Assembly (NCBI GenBank): GCA_963760285.1
Contig: CAVXCI010000001.1
Coordinates: forward strand, 248,001-312,000
Reading direction: 5' to 3'
DNA length: 64,000 nucleotides
Source: PALSA-278 sp963760285
GTDB lineage: Bacteria > Acidobacteriota > Terriglobia > Acidiferrales > UBA7541
Shown: positions 1-9,197 of the stretch, piece after piece
Layout: each line of letters begins with the position of its first letter
How positions within the stretch are numbered: the stretch's first letter is position 1
The notes under the pieces: generated by a model
The model's database searches: none
Seen by the model: the letters and a program-made list of their open reading frames with translations, nothing else
What the model was told of the DNA's origin: nothing
Position numbers and translations under genes: made by a program

Positions 1-90
1 TTTCCCCGGGTAAAGTCCAGTATAGGGAAAGCATGGATGGGCGTCAACCGCGCCGGACAGGAATGCGCTGTCCATATGCGCGGACGTGGG

Positions 91-594
91 TCAGTTAGCG
101 GATCGAATGTGCGGGCGGGCGCTTCGCAAACTGTAATTGCGGACCACGCCAAAACCAGTAACTCCGATGTGGACAAAGGAAACCCAGCGCTCCAGTTTGT
201 GATGGCCGGTGCGGTGAAGCCAATAGGAGCCACCGATGGAAAGCCCCGCGGTGGCGGCTTCGATGCCGGCGAAGAGCGCGTCGTTATCCACGATGGAGTT
301 GGTGAGCAGGATTTCCTGGCGGCCGCGGGCGCGGAAGTTCCTGGTGGAAGCAAAGTCCAGCCCGCGAACCACGCCAATCCCGGCGAAGAGCCAGCAGTTT
401 TCCTTGTCCCAGAACCGATGAACGGGCGGCGGCGCGGCCTCCGTCATTGGATGCGGCTGCGCAGGAGGATTCGCGACGGCAGATGGCGACGCTGTCTCCG
501 CCAGCGGCGGATGAGGCGTGGCAGGCTGCTGGGCATGAGCGGCAGACACGAGAAGGCTGGCGGAGAAAAATATATAACCTAGCAGGCGCGCCAT
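91..594 (-). CDS. Predicted secreted hypothetical protein
   Basis: I do not recognise the family. From the chosen ATG (594) the product is 167 residues and opens with a clear signal peptide: a hydrophobic stretch ending in SAAHA, followed by QQ. A Pro/Ala-rich linker and a short conserved-looking domain follow. An in-frame ATG at 633 would add 13 Arg-rich residues and is also possible; the longer open frame back to 900 runs into the divergent AsmA-like gene and is unlikely. The protein is probably periplasmic or outer-membrane associated. It is divergent from the gene at 752, so the interval between them probably holds both promoters. Confidence 0.55.
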   Translation of the reverse strand: MARLLGYIFFSASLLVSAAHAQQPATPHPPLAETASPSAVANPPAQPHPMTEAAPPPVHRFWDKENCWLFAGIGVVRGLDFASTRNFRARGRQEILLTNSIVDNDALFAGIEAATAGLSIGGSYWLHRTGHHKLERWVSFVHIGVTGFGVVRNYSLRSARPHIRSAN

Positions 595-751
595 GCGGCG
601 CGGGAATCCTGGCAGCTTCGACACGCGCCGCATTCTATATGAAGACTCGTCGCGTGACACCATTCCCTCGCGCGGACGGCCCCGAATCGGAGATGTGCCT
701 GGGGCGGCAAAATACAGCCACTCGCCTCCCGGTCTGTGACAAAATGGCGAT

Positions 752-2305
752 ATGACCCGACGCAAGAAAACCGTGCTGGCGGCAATCGGAATTGTGGCTG
801 CGGTGGGAATCCTGCTGGCGGTCAAATTCGTGAAGCTGCGCAAAATTGCGGAGCCGCGGATTACGGCCATGCTGCAGGAGGATTTCAATAGCGACGTCAC
901 CTACACGGCGATACACATTTCGCCGGGATGGACGTTCCGCGTGACCGTGGAGGGCGTGGTTCTGAAACTGCGCAACCGGCCGGAGCCCCAGCCGCTGATC
1001 CGGCTGAAGAGCATGACCATCGAGGGGAAGGTTTCCGACTTCCTGCAGATGCCGGCCCACATTGCGCGCGTGCGGATGAGGGGGCTGGAGATTCACGTCC
1101 CGCCGCGGCAACCAAAGACGGGTAACGAGCAACCGAAGCCCGCGCCGGGCAGCTCCGCAATCAAAGTGGTTGTGGACGAGATTGACTCGGCGGATGGTTC
1201 GCTGGAACTGATACCGCGCAATCCCCAGAAACTGCCTCTGGAATTTTCCATTCCCGAGTTTCAGATGCGCAATTTTTCCATGGACCAGCCATCCCGGTTT
1301 CACGCGGAACTCACCAACCCCAAACCCGTGGGGGACATCATCGCCGACGGAGATTTCGGCCCATGGAATCGTGAAGAGCCGGGCGATACCGCCGTATCAG
1401 GCCAATATTCGTTCGAGCACGTGGATATGGCCAGCATTCACGGGCTGGGCGGGACACTTTCCTCCACGGGAAAGTTCAGCGGGCAACTGGACAGTATCAA
1501 CGTGTCCGGGAAAACGGAAACGCCGGATTTCCAGCTGACGATTGCGCACAATCCCATGCCGCTGGAGACGGATTTCACGGCGCTGGTGGATGGAACCACG
1601 GGCGACACCTATCTGCAAAACGTGCAGGCCATGCTGATGAAGTCGCCGCTGAACGTGAAAGGGGCCATCGTTGGACAACCGGGGGCCAAAGGGCGGGATA
1701 TTGACGTGGAAACCAGCGCGGAAGGCGCGCGCATTCAGGATTTTCTGCGGCTGGCAATCAAGGGAAACCAGCCGCTGATGACCGGCTCCACAAATCTGCG
1801 CGCGAAAATTCACATTCCGCCGGGGGAGGAAGACATCGTCCAGAAGCTGCGCCTGGATGGGTCTTTCGGCATTTCCGGGGCGCATTTCACCAAGGAAACA
1901 GTGCAAAGCAAACTGGACACGCTAAGCCGGAAAGGCAGCGGGCATCCCGGCGACATGGAGATGGGAGACGTGGTCTCCGACCTCACGGGCACTTTTCATA
2001 TGCAGGACGGCGTGGTGACGTTTTCGCGGCTGTCGTTTGGCGTGCCAGGAGCGGGCATTGCGCTTAATGGAACCTATACCATGAGCTCCGGAGCGCTGGA
2101 TTTTCACGGGACGCTGCGGCTGCGAGCCAAACTTTCCCAGACCACCACGGGGATCAAGTCCGCGCTGTTGATGCCGTTCAATTCGCTGTTTGCCAGGAAG
2201 GGCGCGGGCACCGTGCTGCCGATAAAAATCACCGGCACCCACGAACATCCAGAGTTCGGCCTGGATTTCGGAAATAAGAAAAAAGATGAAAAGCAGGGCA
2301 AGTAG
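752..2305 (+). CDS. AsmA-like membrane-anchored protein
   Basis: 517 residues with one N-terminal membrane segment (about residues 8-27) after a short basic MTRRKK start, then a long, low-Cys, beta-rich periplasmic part. The pattern of repeated amphipathic strands and the C-terminal block of AsmA type (AGIALNGTYTMSSGALDFHG and following) match the AsmA/DUF748 superfamily. Members of that superfamily form elongated grooves in the envelope and are implicated in lipid transport between membranes. The substrate cannot be told from sequence. The gene stands alone, convergent with the VCBS gene downstream. Confidence 0.65.
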   Translation: MTRRKKTVLAAIGIVAAVGILLAVKFVKLRKIAEPRITAMLQEDFNSDVTYTAIHISPGWTFRVTVEGVVLKLRNRPEPQPLIRLKSMTIEGKVSDFLQMPAHIARVRMRGLEIHVPPRQPKTGNEQPKPAPGSSAIKVVVDEIDSADGSLELIPRNPQKLPLEFSIPEFQMRNFSMDQPSRFHAELTNPKPVGDIIADGDFGPWNREEPGDTAVSGQYSFEHVDMASIHGLGGTLSSTGKFSGQLDSINVSGKTETPDFQLTIAHNPMPLETDFTALVDGTTGDTYLQNVQAMLMKSPLNVKGAIVGQPGAKGRDIDVETSAEGARIQDFLRLAIKGNQPLMTGSTNLRAKIHIPPGEEDIVQKLRLDGSFGISGAHFTKETVQSKLDTLSRKGSGHPGDMEMGDVVSDLTGTFHMQDGVVTFSRLSFGVPGAGIALNGTYTMSSGALDFHGTLRLRAKLSQTTTGIKSALLMPFNSLFARKGAGTVLPIKITGTHEHPEFGLDFGNKKKDEKQGK

Positions 2306-2344
2306 AGCGGGCGCGCGCCCGGGACCGCGCCGAAAACGCAGCCG

Positions 2345-5008
2345 TTAGTAAGTGACGACCTGCGTGACAACGGTGGACGTGCAAGCGTTGAAGTTGCTGT
2401 CGCCGGAATAATTCGCAGTTACGTTGTAAGTTCCCGCGGCAAGCCTGGGAACAGTGACGCTGGCCACGCCATTCACAAGCTTTACAGTCTTCCTGGTTTT
2501 TCCACTCTCAAATGTAACCGTGCCGGTGGGCGCGGGCATGCCCTCCAGCGCCGCGGTCACGGCGGATGCGAACGTTACCGGCTGGCCCTCCGTGGACGGA
2601 TTGGATGAACTGGAGAGAGAGACACGCGCGCCTTCGGTGTTGAGAAGGATGCTGACGGTGCCGCCGCCAAAATTAGCCACCGCCAAGTCCACCTGGCCAT
2701 CCTGATTGAAATCTCCCAAAGCCAGCGCCACCGGCTCGCTGCCGGCGGCCAGTTCAACGTGGGGCTGGAACACACCTTTGCCCTTGCCGAGAAGGATGCT
2801 AACCGCCTCGCCTGAACCGCTGGAGCCAGCATCGGCGACGGCGATGTCCATTTTGCCATCACCATTCAAGTCCGCAATGGTTAGGAAGCTGGGGTATGCG
2901 CCGCCGAGCGACTGATCCGTGGACTTGCCGAATGTGCCGTCACCGTGGCCGGGGAAAATGCTGACCGTGTTGCTGAGAGCGTCCGCGGTGGCCAGGTCAA
3001 TGCGGCCATCGCCGGTCAAATCACCCGCGGCGATGGAGATGGAACCGCGGCCCATGGCGGAATAGTTCACTGAGGAATGAAATGTTCCGTCGCCACGGCC
3101 CAGCAGAACGGAGACGCTACCCTTGGCCTGGCAGGCGAGATGAACACCACAAGCGTTGACAGCCGCCACGTCCAGATGGCCGTCGCCATTGAAATCGGCA
3201 ATGGCCAGCGATGACGTCCCCACCTGCGCGGAATAGTCCACATGCTGGCGGAACGTGCCGTCGCCATTGCCGAGCAAAACGGAGACGCTGCCGTTGCTCT
3301 GGCAAGAGGAGACACTGCCACAGTAATTGGCGGTGATGAGATCGAGTTTGCCATCGCCATTCAAGTCCGCGGCGGCGATGAAGACCGGGCGAACCCCCGC
3401 GGCGTAATCCACATGAGGCTGAAAGGTGCCGTCGCCATTGCCCAAAAGAATGGAAACGCCGCCCTGGCAGCCCGAGTTGACGCAGGAATTAACCACGGCG
3501 ATATCCGCATTGCCATCGCCGTTGAAATCGCCCACCGCGACGGAATAGGGCTGATAGCCGGACTCGTAGTCCACGTGAGGCTGGAACGTGCCGTCGCCAT
3601 TGGACAACAGGACGGACACGCCGCCGGGACTCAGGCAATTGAGATCGTTACCGCATTGAGAGGCGACGACAAGGTCCATTTTGCCGTCGTGATTGAAATC
3701 GGCCGTGGCCACGGATTGCGGACCGGCGCCAGCGCCAAAATCAATGTGGCTGCGAAACGAGCCGTCACCATTGCCCAGGAGAGTGGTAACCGTGTTGCCG
3801 GAACGATCCGCGGCAACAATGTCCGGTTGGCCATCTCCGTTGAAATCCGCCACGGCGACCGAGGTTGGAATACTGCCGGCTCCATAGTTTGTGACGGCGC
3901 CAAAAGTCCCATCGCCATTGCCAAGCAAAATTCCCACGGTATTGGAGGCGTTGGCGGTGACCAGATCGGCGCGGCCATCGCCGTTGAAATCCGCCACGGT
4001 GACGGAAAAAGGACTGCTGCCCGTTGCATACTGCGTCTGCGGCTGAAAGGTGCCGTCGCCATTGCCGAGAAGGATGGAAATGCCGCCGTCATCCGCATAT
4101 TGGCAGGAAGGATCGCTTCCGCATTCGTTGCTGACCACAAGGTCGAGCCGGCCGTCACCGTTGAAATCACCGAGGGCTACCCCATCCGGAAAACTGCCGG
4201 CGGCATAATCCACATGTGGCTGGAACGTGCCGTCGCCCTTGCCAAGCAGCACGCTGACGGAATTGTAGTTGTCCGCGGTGATGATGTCCGCGTGGCCGTC
4301 GCCATTCAAATCGCCAATCGTGACATTGAACGGGTAGTAGTTGGTGGCGTAATCCACGTGGGCCTGGAATGAACCGTCACCGTTGCCAAGAAGAATGCTG
4401 GCGGTGTTGCCGCCAAAATTTGTGGTGACCAGGTCAGCTTTGCCGTCTCCGTTGAAGTCCGCAACGGCCACGGAGGTGGGATTCTTTCCCGTGGCGTAGT
4501 CCACATGCGCCTGAAAAGTGCCGTCGCCATTGCCCAGAAGAATGCTGACAGTGCTACCGAGATAGTTGGCGGTGACCAGGTCAATTTTTCCGTCGCCATT
4601 GAAATCGCCGACGGCAACGAATCGAGACTGGTTGCCCGCGGCATACGTGACGGGAGCGCTAAATGCGCCGTTGCCCTTGCCCAGGAGGACGCTGACGGTA
4701 TTACTGGTGCAGTCCGCGGTGACGATATCGGTTTTGCCGTCACCATTGAAGTCGGCAAAGGCCACCGCGTCCGGCCCGGTACCTGAAGTGGCGAAGGAAG
4801 GGGCATCAAGAAAAAGGCGCGTGGCGTTGACTAAAGAGGGCTGGCCACCCTGGAAGAGGTTATCGCCCGCGCCAAGGCGCAGGCCGCGCGCCGGAACACG
4901 TTGGGAAGCGCTATCCGCATGCGGAACTGGCAAGGAGGCGGCAAATCCGGCGATGGCAAAGGCACCCAGGATTGCGGACGTCAACACTACAGATAGCTTG
5001 CGGCTCAT
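2345..5008 (-). CDS. Secreted FG-GAP/VCBS repeat protein with C-terminal Ig-like domain
   Basis: 887 residues. A signal peptide (about residues 1-25) is followed by 14 tandem repeats of about 48-58 residues. Each has a DFNGDG-type calcium-binding loop and ends near LLGNGDGTF, as in FG-GAP/VCBS beta-propeller blades. Fourteen blades would suit two seven-bladed propellers. Five blades (5 and 8-11) carry an extra loop with a Cys pair. The last ~90 residues resemble a bacterial Ig-like (Big_3-type) domain. Such proteins are surface or secreted, and functions range from adhesion to polysaccharide binding; none can be assigned here. The ATG at 5008 has AGGAAGG upstream. Confidence 0.85.
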   Translation of the reverse strand: MSRKLSVVLTSAILGAFAIAGFAASLPVPHADSASQRVPARGLRLGAGDNLFQGGQPSLVNATRLFLDAPSFATSGTGPDAVAFADFNGDGKTDIVTADCTSNTVSVLLGKGNGAFSAPVTYAAGNQSRFVAVGDFNGDGKIDLVTANYLGSTVSILLGNGDGTFQAHVDYATGKNPTSVAVADFNGDGKADLVTTNFGGNTASILLGNGDGSFQAHVDYATNYYPFNVTIGDLNGDGHADIITADNYNSVSVLLGKGDGTFQPHVDYAAGSFPDGVALGDFNGDGRLDLVVSNECGSDPSCQYADDGGISILLGNGDGTFQPQTQYATGSSPFSVTVADFNGDGRADLVTANASNTVGILLGNGDGTFGAVTNYGAGSIPTSVAVADFNGDGQPDIVAADRSGNTVTTLLGNGDGSFRSHIDFGAGAGPQSVATADFNHDGKMDLVVASQCGNDLNCLSPGGVSVLLSNGDGTFQPHVDYESGYQPYSVAVGDFNGDGNADIAVVNSCVNSGCQGGVSILLGNGDGTFQPHVDYAAGVRPVFIAAADLNGDGKLDLITANYCGSVSSCQSNGSVSVLLGNGDGTFRQHVDYSAQVGTSSLAIADFNGDGHLDVAAVNACGVHLACQAKGSVSVLLGRGDGTFHSSVNYSAMGRGSISIAAGDLTGDGRIDLATADALSNTVSIFPGHGDGTFGKSTDQSLGGAYPSFLTIADLNGDGKMDIAVADAGSSGSGEAVSILLGKGKGVFQPHVELAAGSEPVALALGDFNQDGQVDLAVANFGGGTVSILLNTEGARVSLSSSSNPSTEGQPVTFASAVTAALEGMPAPTGTVTFESGKTRKTVKLVNGVASVTVPRLAAGTYNVTANYSGDSNFNACTSTVVTQVVTY

Positions 5009-5394
5009 TGAACCTTCCTGAAGGGTGCGACGACCGACGGCGAAAAACCAGTAAACAATCTGGTAATGTTCCCCCGGATGCTAGAGAGAGGATAACCATG
5101 GCCTCCGGGGACCGCAAGGCACAAAGAAAAGCGCACATTTTGAAACCACAGTTCTAGTACAAAAACGGCAAGGAATAGACCTGTGCGCGAGAGCTAATCT
5201 ACTGTCCTGTAAAGAGATATCATACATCAAAGTGGGTGCGGGTGGGACCAAATCTGTGAGATTTTCTGAAGCGCGGCGAGGACCTCGATTTTCATGCCTC
5301 CTTTCTGCTATGTTCTCAAACCGCAACCACTGTGGAATGCGGGACCATTCGCAGCATGACCAGCGGCTGAAATTGAGAATAGACAGATTCGTGA
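5009..5394. other. Intergenic region between divergent genes
   Basis: 386 bases between the start of the VCBS gene (minus) and the M48 peptidase (plus). It must contain both promoters. I see no RNA gene, no repeat and no ORF with coding character, and no close match to a consensus sigma-70 promoter. Confidence 0.5.
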
Positions 5395-6822
5395 ATGAGA
5401 AAAACCCGCAATAGAACACGCGCAACACCGGCAGTTCGCGATTTCGGACGCGCCGCGCTGGTCATATTCCTGGTGGCCGGGATGGCGCTGGCCAATAGCG
5501 ATCCGAAAAAAGGCCGGGTGACGGAAAATCCCATGTCCGGGAACCGCTACACCCTGGAGCAGGAAGTGCAAATTGGGCGGCAGGGGGCGGCGGACGTTGA
5601 GAAAAAACTCTCGCTGCTTCCGGCGGACCACCCTATGTCCGTTTACATCAATGCGCTGGGGCAAAAACTGGCGGCGAAGGCGCCGGGGTTCAAGTTTCCA
5701 TATACATTCAAGGTGGTCAACGAAAAGTCCGTGAATGCCTTCGCGCTTCCCGGCGGTCCGATCTACGTCCACACTGGATTGATTGACGTGGCCAGCGAAT
5801 CTCAGCTTGCCGCGGTCATGGGGCACGAGATTTCGCACGTGGTGATGCGCCACTCCACGCGGCAGGCCACCAAGCAGATGAAGGCGCGCGTGCCGCTGGC
5901 GATTCTCAGCGGAGTGCTGGGCGCCACAGTGGGCGGATGGGCGGGCGCGTTGGGACAGATGGGAATCTCTTTTTCAGCCGGCACGGTGTTCATGAAGTAT
6001 TCGCGCGACGCGGAAACCGAAGCGGACATGGTGGGCGCGCAAATCATGTACGACGCGGGATACAACCCCGAAGCAGCCGTCAGCTTCTTCAACAAGCTGA
6101 AGCAAATCACCGGGGACAAAGGCGGCCCGCAGTTCCTGGCTTCGCATCCCGATCCCGGCAACCGTGCCCGCGACATTTCCCAGATTCTTTCGCGATTCCC
6201 TCCCAAGCAATATCAACCTGAAGACAGCGCGGAATATCTGGCGGCGAAACAGTCGCTTTCAAACGCTGCAGCGAAATCGGAGGCCGCAACAATTCCAGCC
6301 GCGAAGCCAGTGGAAACAACTCCGATTCCACTGGAGGGCGTCGCCAGCAATAGCTTCAAGACATTCGACCATGATTCATTCACCATCAGCTATCCGGATA
6401 ACTGGAGCCTGACGGGGGACCGAAGCACGGCGGTAACCATTTATCCGAAGGGTGGGTACGTGGAGGGCGCGTTGGCCTACGGCGCGATGATTAGCGGGTT
6501 CCGTCCAGACCCGCCGGGCAAGGAGCCTGCGGCGGGATTCCAACAGCTCATCGCCACCACGCAGCAGGAAAATCCGGGGTTGCGGCTGGCCGGGAAGCCG
6601 GAGAGTTTCACGTTGCGCGGACGTCCCGCGCAGCGCGTGGACCTATTGGGCCCATCGGCGGTCTGGGAAAATGGCCAACAAGTGACGGAGCGGGCGAGAA
6701 TGGTGGCGCTGCCGGAAAAGCACGGCGAGGTCCTATACGCCGTGTTCGTGGCGCCGGACAAGGACTTCCAAAAACTTTGGCCGACGTTTGAACAGATGCT
6801 TCACAGCTTGCAAGTAAAGTAA
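5395..6822 (+). CDS. M48-family zinc metallopeptidase, exported
   Basis: 475 residues. A basic N-terminus and hydrophobic segment (about 18-34) form a signal peptide or anchor. The M48 catalytic motif HEISH lies at residues 144-148, and the downstream EAD (in ETEAD) supplies the third zinc ligand. This matches the BepA/YfgC and LoiP-like group that degrades misfolded envelope proteins. After the peptidase domain (to about residue 290) comes an Ala/Pro linker. A C-terminal domain of about 150 residues follows, resembling PsbP/DUF1795-type folds, with unknown function. The gene is monocistronic. Confidence 0.85.
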   Translation: MRKTRNRTRATPAVRDFGRAALVIFLVAGMALANSDPKKGRVTENPMSGNRYTLEQEVQIGRQGAADVEKKLSLLPADHPMSVYINALGQKLAAKAPGFKFPYTFKVVNEKSVNAFALPGGPIYVHTGLIDVASESQLAAVMGHEISHVVMRHSTRQATKQMKARVPLAILSGVLGATVGGWAGALGQMGISFSAGTVFMKYSRDAETEADMVGAQIMYDAGYNPEAAVSFFNKLKQITGDKGGPQFLASHPDPGNRARDISQILSRFPPKQYQPEDSAEYLAAKQSLSNAAAKSEAATIPAAKPVETTPIPLEGVASNSFKTFDHDSFTISYPDNWSLTGDRSTAVTIYPKGGYVEGALAYGAMISGFRPDPPGKEPAAGFQQLIATTQQENPGLRLAGKPESFTLRGRPAQRVDLLGPSAVWENGQQVTERARMVALPEKHGEVLYAVFVAPDKDFQKLWPTFEQMLHSLQVK

Positions 6823-6872
6823 AACGCGATGCCAAGGATCGTGCAATGCGGCGCTACTGCCAGGCCGAAAAA

Positions 6873-8243
6873 CTATTCGACCGGTTTCACTGACTCCATC
6901 AGGCCGAAGAAACCTTCCGCCAGCGTGGGATGGATGTACACAGCGCCCTTCAGGATGGTGTAAGGCGCGTCGGCCAGCATCATGGCCCCTAGGATTTGAA
7001 CCAGCTCGCCGCCTTCGATCCCCAAAATTGACGCGCCGAGGATGCGATCCGTGGCGGCGTCCACGATGATCTTCATGAAGCCGGAGGTTTCGTCGCGTTC
7101 GATGGCGCGCGCCACGGAACTCATCGGGAAGGTCCCTATTTTCAATTTGCGCCCCGATGCGCGAGCTTCTCTTTCCGTCATGCCCACGCGGCCCAGTTGC
7201 GGATCGGTGAACAGTGAATACGGCACGTAACGGTTTACCGCGCTGAGATTCTTTCCCTCAATCAGGTTGCCGTAGATGATCTGGTAATCGTTGTAGGAAA
7301 TGTGCGTGAACGCCGGACCGCCCTTCACGTCGCCGATGGCCCAGACGCCCGGCGCTTCTGTTTCCAGCCGGCCATTCACTTTGACGTAGCCGTGCGCGTC
7401 CAGCGTGACGCCAGCCTTTTCCAGGCCCCAGTTATCGGTGTTGGGGCGGCGTCCGGTGGCGACCAGAAAATGCGAACCGGTGACGGTCATTTTACTCTTG
7501 GGTGTTTCGACAGCGAGAGAGATTCCCTCGCCCTTGCGGCTGGCGCTGACCGTCCTGGCATTCAAAATGAATTCGATCCCTTCGGCGGCCAGGGCTTTCT
7601 GTAATTCCCGGACAACATCCTCGTCCTCGTGGTTCAGAAGAGCGCTTTCCCGGTGAATCACTGTGACACGGCTGCCGAACCTGCGAAACATTTGCCCAAA
7701 TTCCAAGCCTATATAGCCTCCGCCAAGAACGACCAGATGTTCGGGGATCGCGGGCAACTCCATGATGCTGACGTTGGTGAGGTAGGGAACAGAATCAATG
7801 CCCGGAATGGCGGGAATATCCGGGCGAGCGCCGGTGTCTATGAAGATTTTCGCCGCGGTGAGGGATTCGCCGGCAACCTCCAATTGGAGAGGAGCGGTAA
7901 AACGAGCCTCGCCGCGAATCAAACGGAGGGTCGGCAAATGGTCAATGCGATTCTGATTGCCGTTGCGGGAATGTTCAACGACCTTGTTCTTCCGCGCCAG
8001 GACGGCGGGCCAGTCCATGGACACATCGCCGGCGCGGACGCCCCAGCGCGATGCATCGCGGGCGTAATGGGCCACCTGCGCCGAGGCGATCATCGTTTTT
8101 GTGGGAGTGCAGCCGGTGTTCACGCAAGTGCCGCCGACCTGGCTGCGCTCGATCAGCGCAACTTTCCAGCCAAGGCCGGCCAGCGCGTAAGCCAAGGGGT
8201 TGCCGCCCTGTCCGGAACCGATGATGAGGGCTTCGTAGGTCAT
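6873..8243 (-). CDS. Mercuric reductase-like FAD/NAD-linked disulfide oxidoreductase
   Basis: 456 residues of the pyridine nucleotide-disulfide oxidoreductase family (dihydrolipoamide dehydrogenase, mercuric reductase). Visible features are the FAD-binding GSGQGG near residue 9, the redox pair in GGTCVNTGC (Cys40 and Cys45), the NAD-binding GGGYIGLEF, the second FAD motif AIGDVKGGP, and the C-terminal HPTLAEG. There is no N-terminal heavy-metal domain and no C-terminal vicinal Cys pair, so true mercury reduction is doubtful. The start at 8243 is chosen because a longer frame would run through the tRNA gene. Confidence 0.8.
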   Translation of the reverse strand: MTYEALIIGSGQGGNPLAYALAGLGWKVALIERSQVGGTCVNTGCTPTKTMIASAQVAHYARDASRWGVRAGDVSMDWPAVLARKNKVVEHSRNGNQNRIDHLPTLRLIRGEARFTAPLQLEVAGESLTAAKIFIDTGARPDIPAIPGIDSVPYLTNVSIMELPAIPEHLVVLGGGYIGLEFGQMFRRFGSRVTVIHRESALLNHEDEDVVRELQKALAAEGIEFILNARTVSASRKGEGISLAVETPKSKMTVTGSHFLVATGRRPNTDNWGLEKAGVTLDAHGYVKVNGRLETEAPGVWAIGDVKGGPAFTHISYNDYQIIYGNLIEGKNLSAVNRYVPYSLFTDPQLGRVGMTEREARASGRKLKIGTFPMSSVARAIERDETSGFMKIIVDAATDRILGASILGIEGGELVQILGAMMLADAPYTILKGAVYIHPTLAEGFFGLMESVKPVE

Positions 8244-8262
8244 ACAAACGAACAAATTCTGT

Positions 8263-8349
8263 TGGTGCGGAAGGAGGGAGTCGAACCCCCACGGCCTTGC
8301 GGCCACAGGATCCTAAGTCCTGCGCGTCTGCCAGTTCCGCCACTCCCGC
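8263..8349 (-). tRNA. tRNA-Leu (anticodon UAG)
   Basis: 87 bases including an encoded 3' CCA. The acceptor stem pairs GCGGGAG with CTTCCGC. The D-arm begins GTGGCGGAACTGGCAGAC, typical of class II tRNA-Leu. The anticodon stem-loop CAGGA-CTTAGGA-TCCTG gives anticodon UAG (codon CUA). A long variable arm (GTGGCCGCAAGGCC region) precedes the T-loop GGTTCGACTCC. It lies directly upstream of the flavoprotein gene on the same strand, so the two may be cotranscribed. Confidence 0.95.
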
Positions 8350-8497
8350 ACTTGACCGAGTATACTACCCGAAAATGGCGAACAGCATGGACGTAAGTCG
8401 CTTCGTCCCTGGGGCATCCTTGGGGGAAACATTATGTTGTGCGGAGGGGCGGTTCCTGCTAGGCTCTTGCGAATCAAATCGTACGGGGGAGGGGCAT

Positions 8498-8971
8498 ATG
8501 GCCTTTTGCAGTCAATGTGGGACCAACGTTCCGGATAATGTCGCGTTCTGCCCGAGCTGTGGCAAGGCGCAGGCGGCAGGAAGCGTGCCGGTGAGTGGGA
8601 CCGCTCCGGCGCCCGCGGGCACCAGCGGACTGGCGGAAAACGTGGCCGGCCTGCTGTGCTATTCGGTGGGGTGGATTACCGGGCTGATTTTCTTTTTTGT
8701 GGACAAGCGGCCCTTTGTGCGCTGGCATGCCGCGCAGTCAATCGTTACGTTCGGGGCGCTGCACATCGCGGGCATCATTCTGAGCATATTTTTTGTCGGC
8801 GGGATGTTCTGGGGAGGGGGGTTTGGCGGGTGGGGCGTGGCTTTTCTGCTCCACAGACTGCTGGAGCTCTTGTGCCTGATCCTATGGATCATGTGCATGA
8901 TCCGGGCCTATAAGGGCGAAATGTTCCGCCTGCCGTTGGCGGCAAATATCGCCGATACTTTTGTGAAGTGA
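8498..8971 (+). CDS. Zinc-ribbon plus DUF4870-type membrane protein
   Basis: 157 residues. The N-terminal zinc ribbon has paired CSQC and CPSC motifs. A short Pro/Ala linker follows, then a membrane domain with three hydrophobic segments containing VDKRPFVRWHAAQS. That last motif is typical of DUF4870 (Tic20-like) proteins. The ATG at 8498 follows a GGGGGAGGGG purine run. The function is unknown; the ribbon faces the cytoplasm if topology follows the positive-inside rule. Confidence 0.75.
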   Translation: MAFCSQCGTNVPDNVAFCPSCGKAQAAGSVPVSGTAPAPAGTSGLAENVAGLLCYSVGWITGLIFFFVDKRPFVRWHAAQSIVTFGALHIAGIILSIFFVGGMFWGGGFGGWGVAFLLHRLLELLCLILWIMCMIRAYKGEMFRLPLAANIADTFVK

Positions 8972-9054
8972 CGCTTCGGCGGCGCGTGACCGCAGAATCA
9001 GCGCCCAACCCCTCCGGCGCGCGCCGCCATCATTTCAGTAATCCCCTGCATGGC

Positions 9055-9083
9055 TTGACCAGCCTTCCGCCGCTCCCTACAAT
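9055..9083 (+). promoter_or_regulatory. Sigma-70 promoter of guaB
   Basis: TTGACC (9055-9060), a 17-base spacer and TACAAT (9078-9083). Only one base differs from consensus in each box. It lies about 115 bases upstream of the guaB start. Confidence 0.75.
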
Positions 9084-9197
9084 TGAATTTGCACATTTGC
9101 GCGGCCCGGAGAGCGCGGTGGTGTCCGGCGGCACGAATGGCGCATCTGAATTGCTCATAATGATCCGCGCACCTTACACGCCCCAGGAGGAAATGGA

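Noticed and set aside
3242..4372. 376-codon repetitive plus-strand frame inside the VCBS gene
   Set aside because: It is the complement of the tandem repeats, so its own periodicity is inherited.
2345..5008. Tandem DNA repeats as a CRISPR-like or satellite array
   Set aside because: The period is 145-175 bases, in frame, and encodes protein repeats; no short direct repeats with unique spacers occur anywhere in the window.
6873..8243. Mercury-resistance gene merA
   Set aside because: No N-terminal metal-binding domain, no C-terminal Cys pair and no mer neighbours; only the general flavoprotein family is supported.
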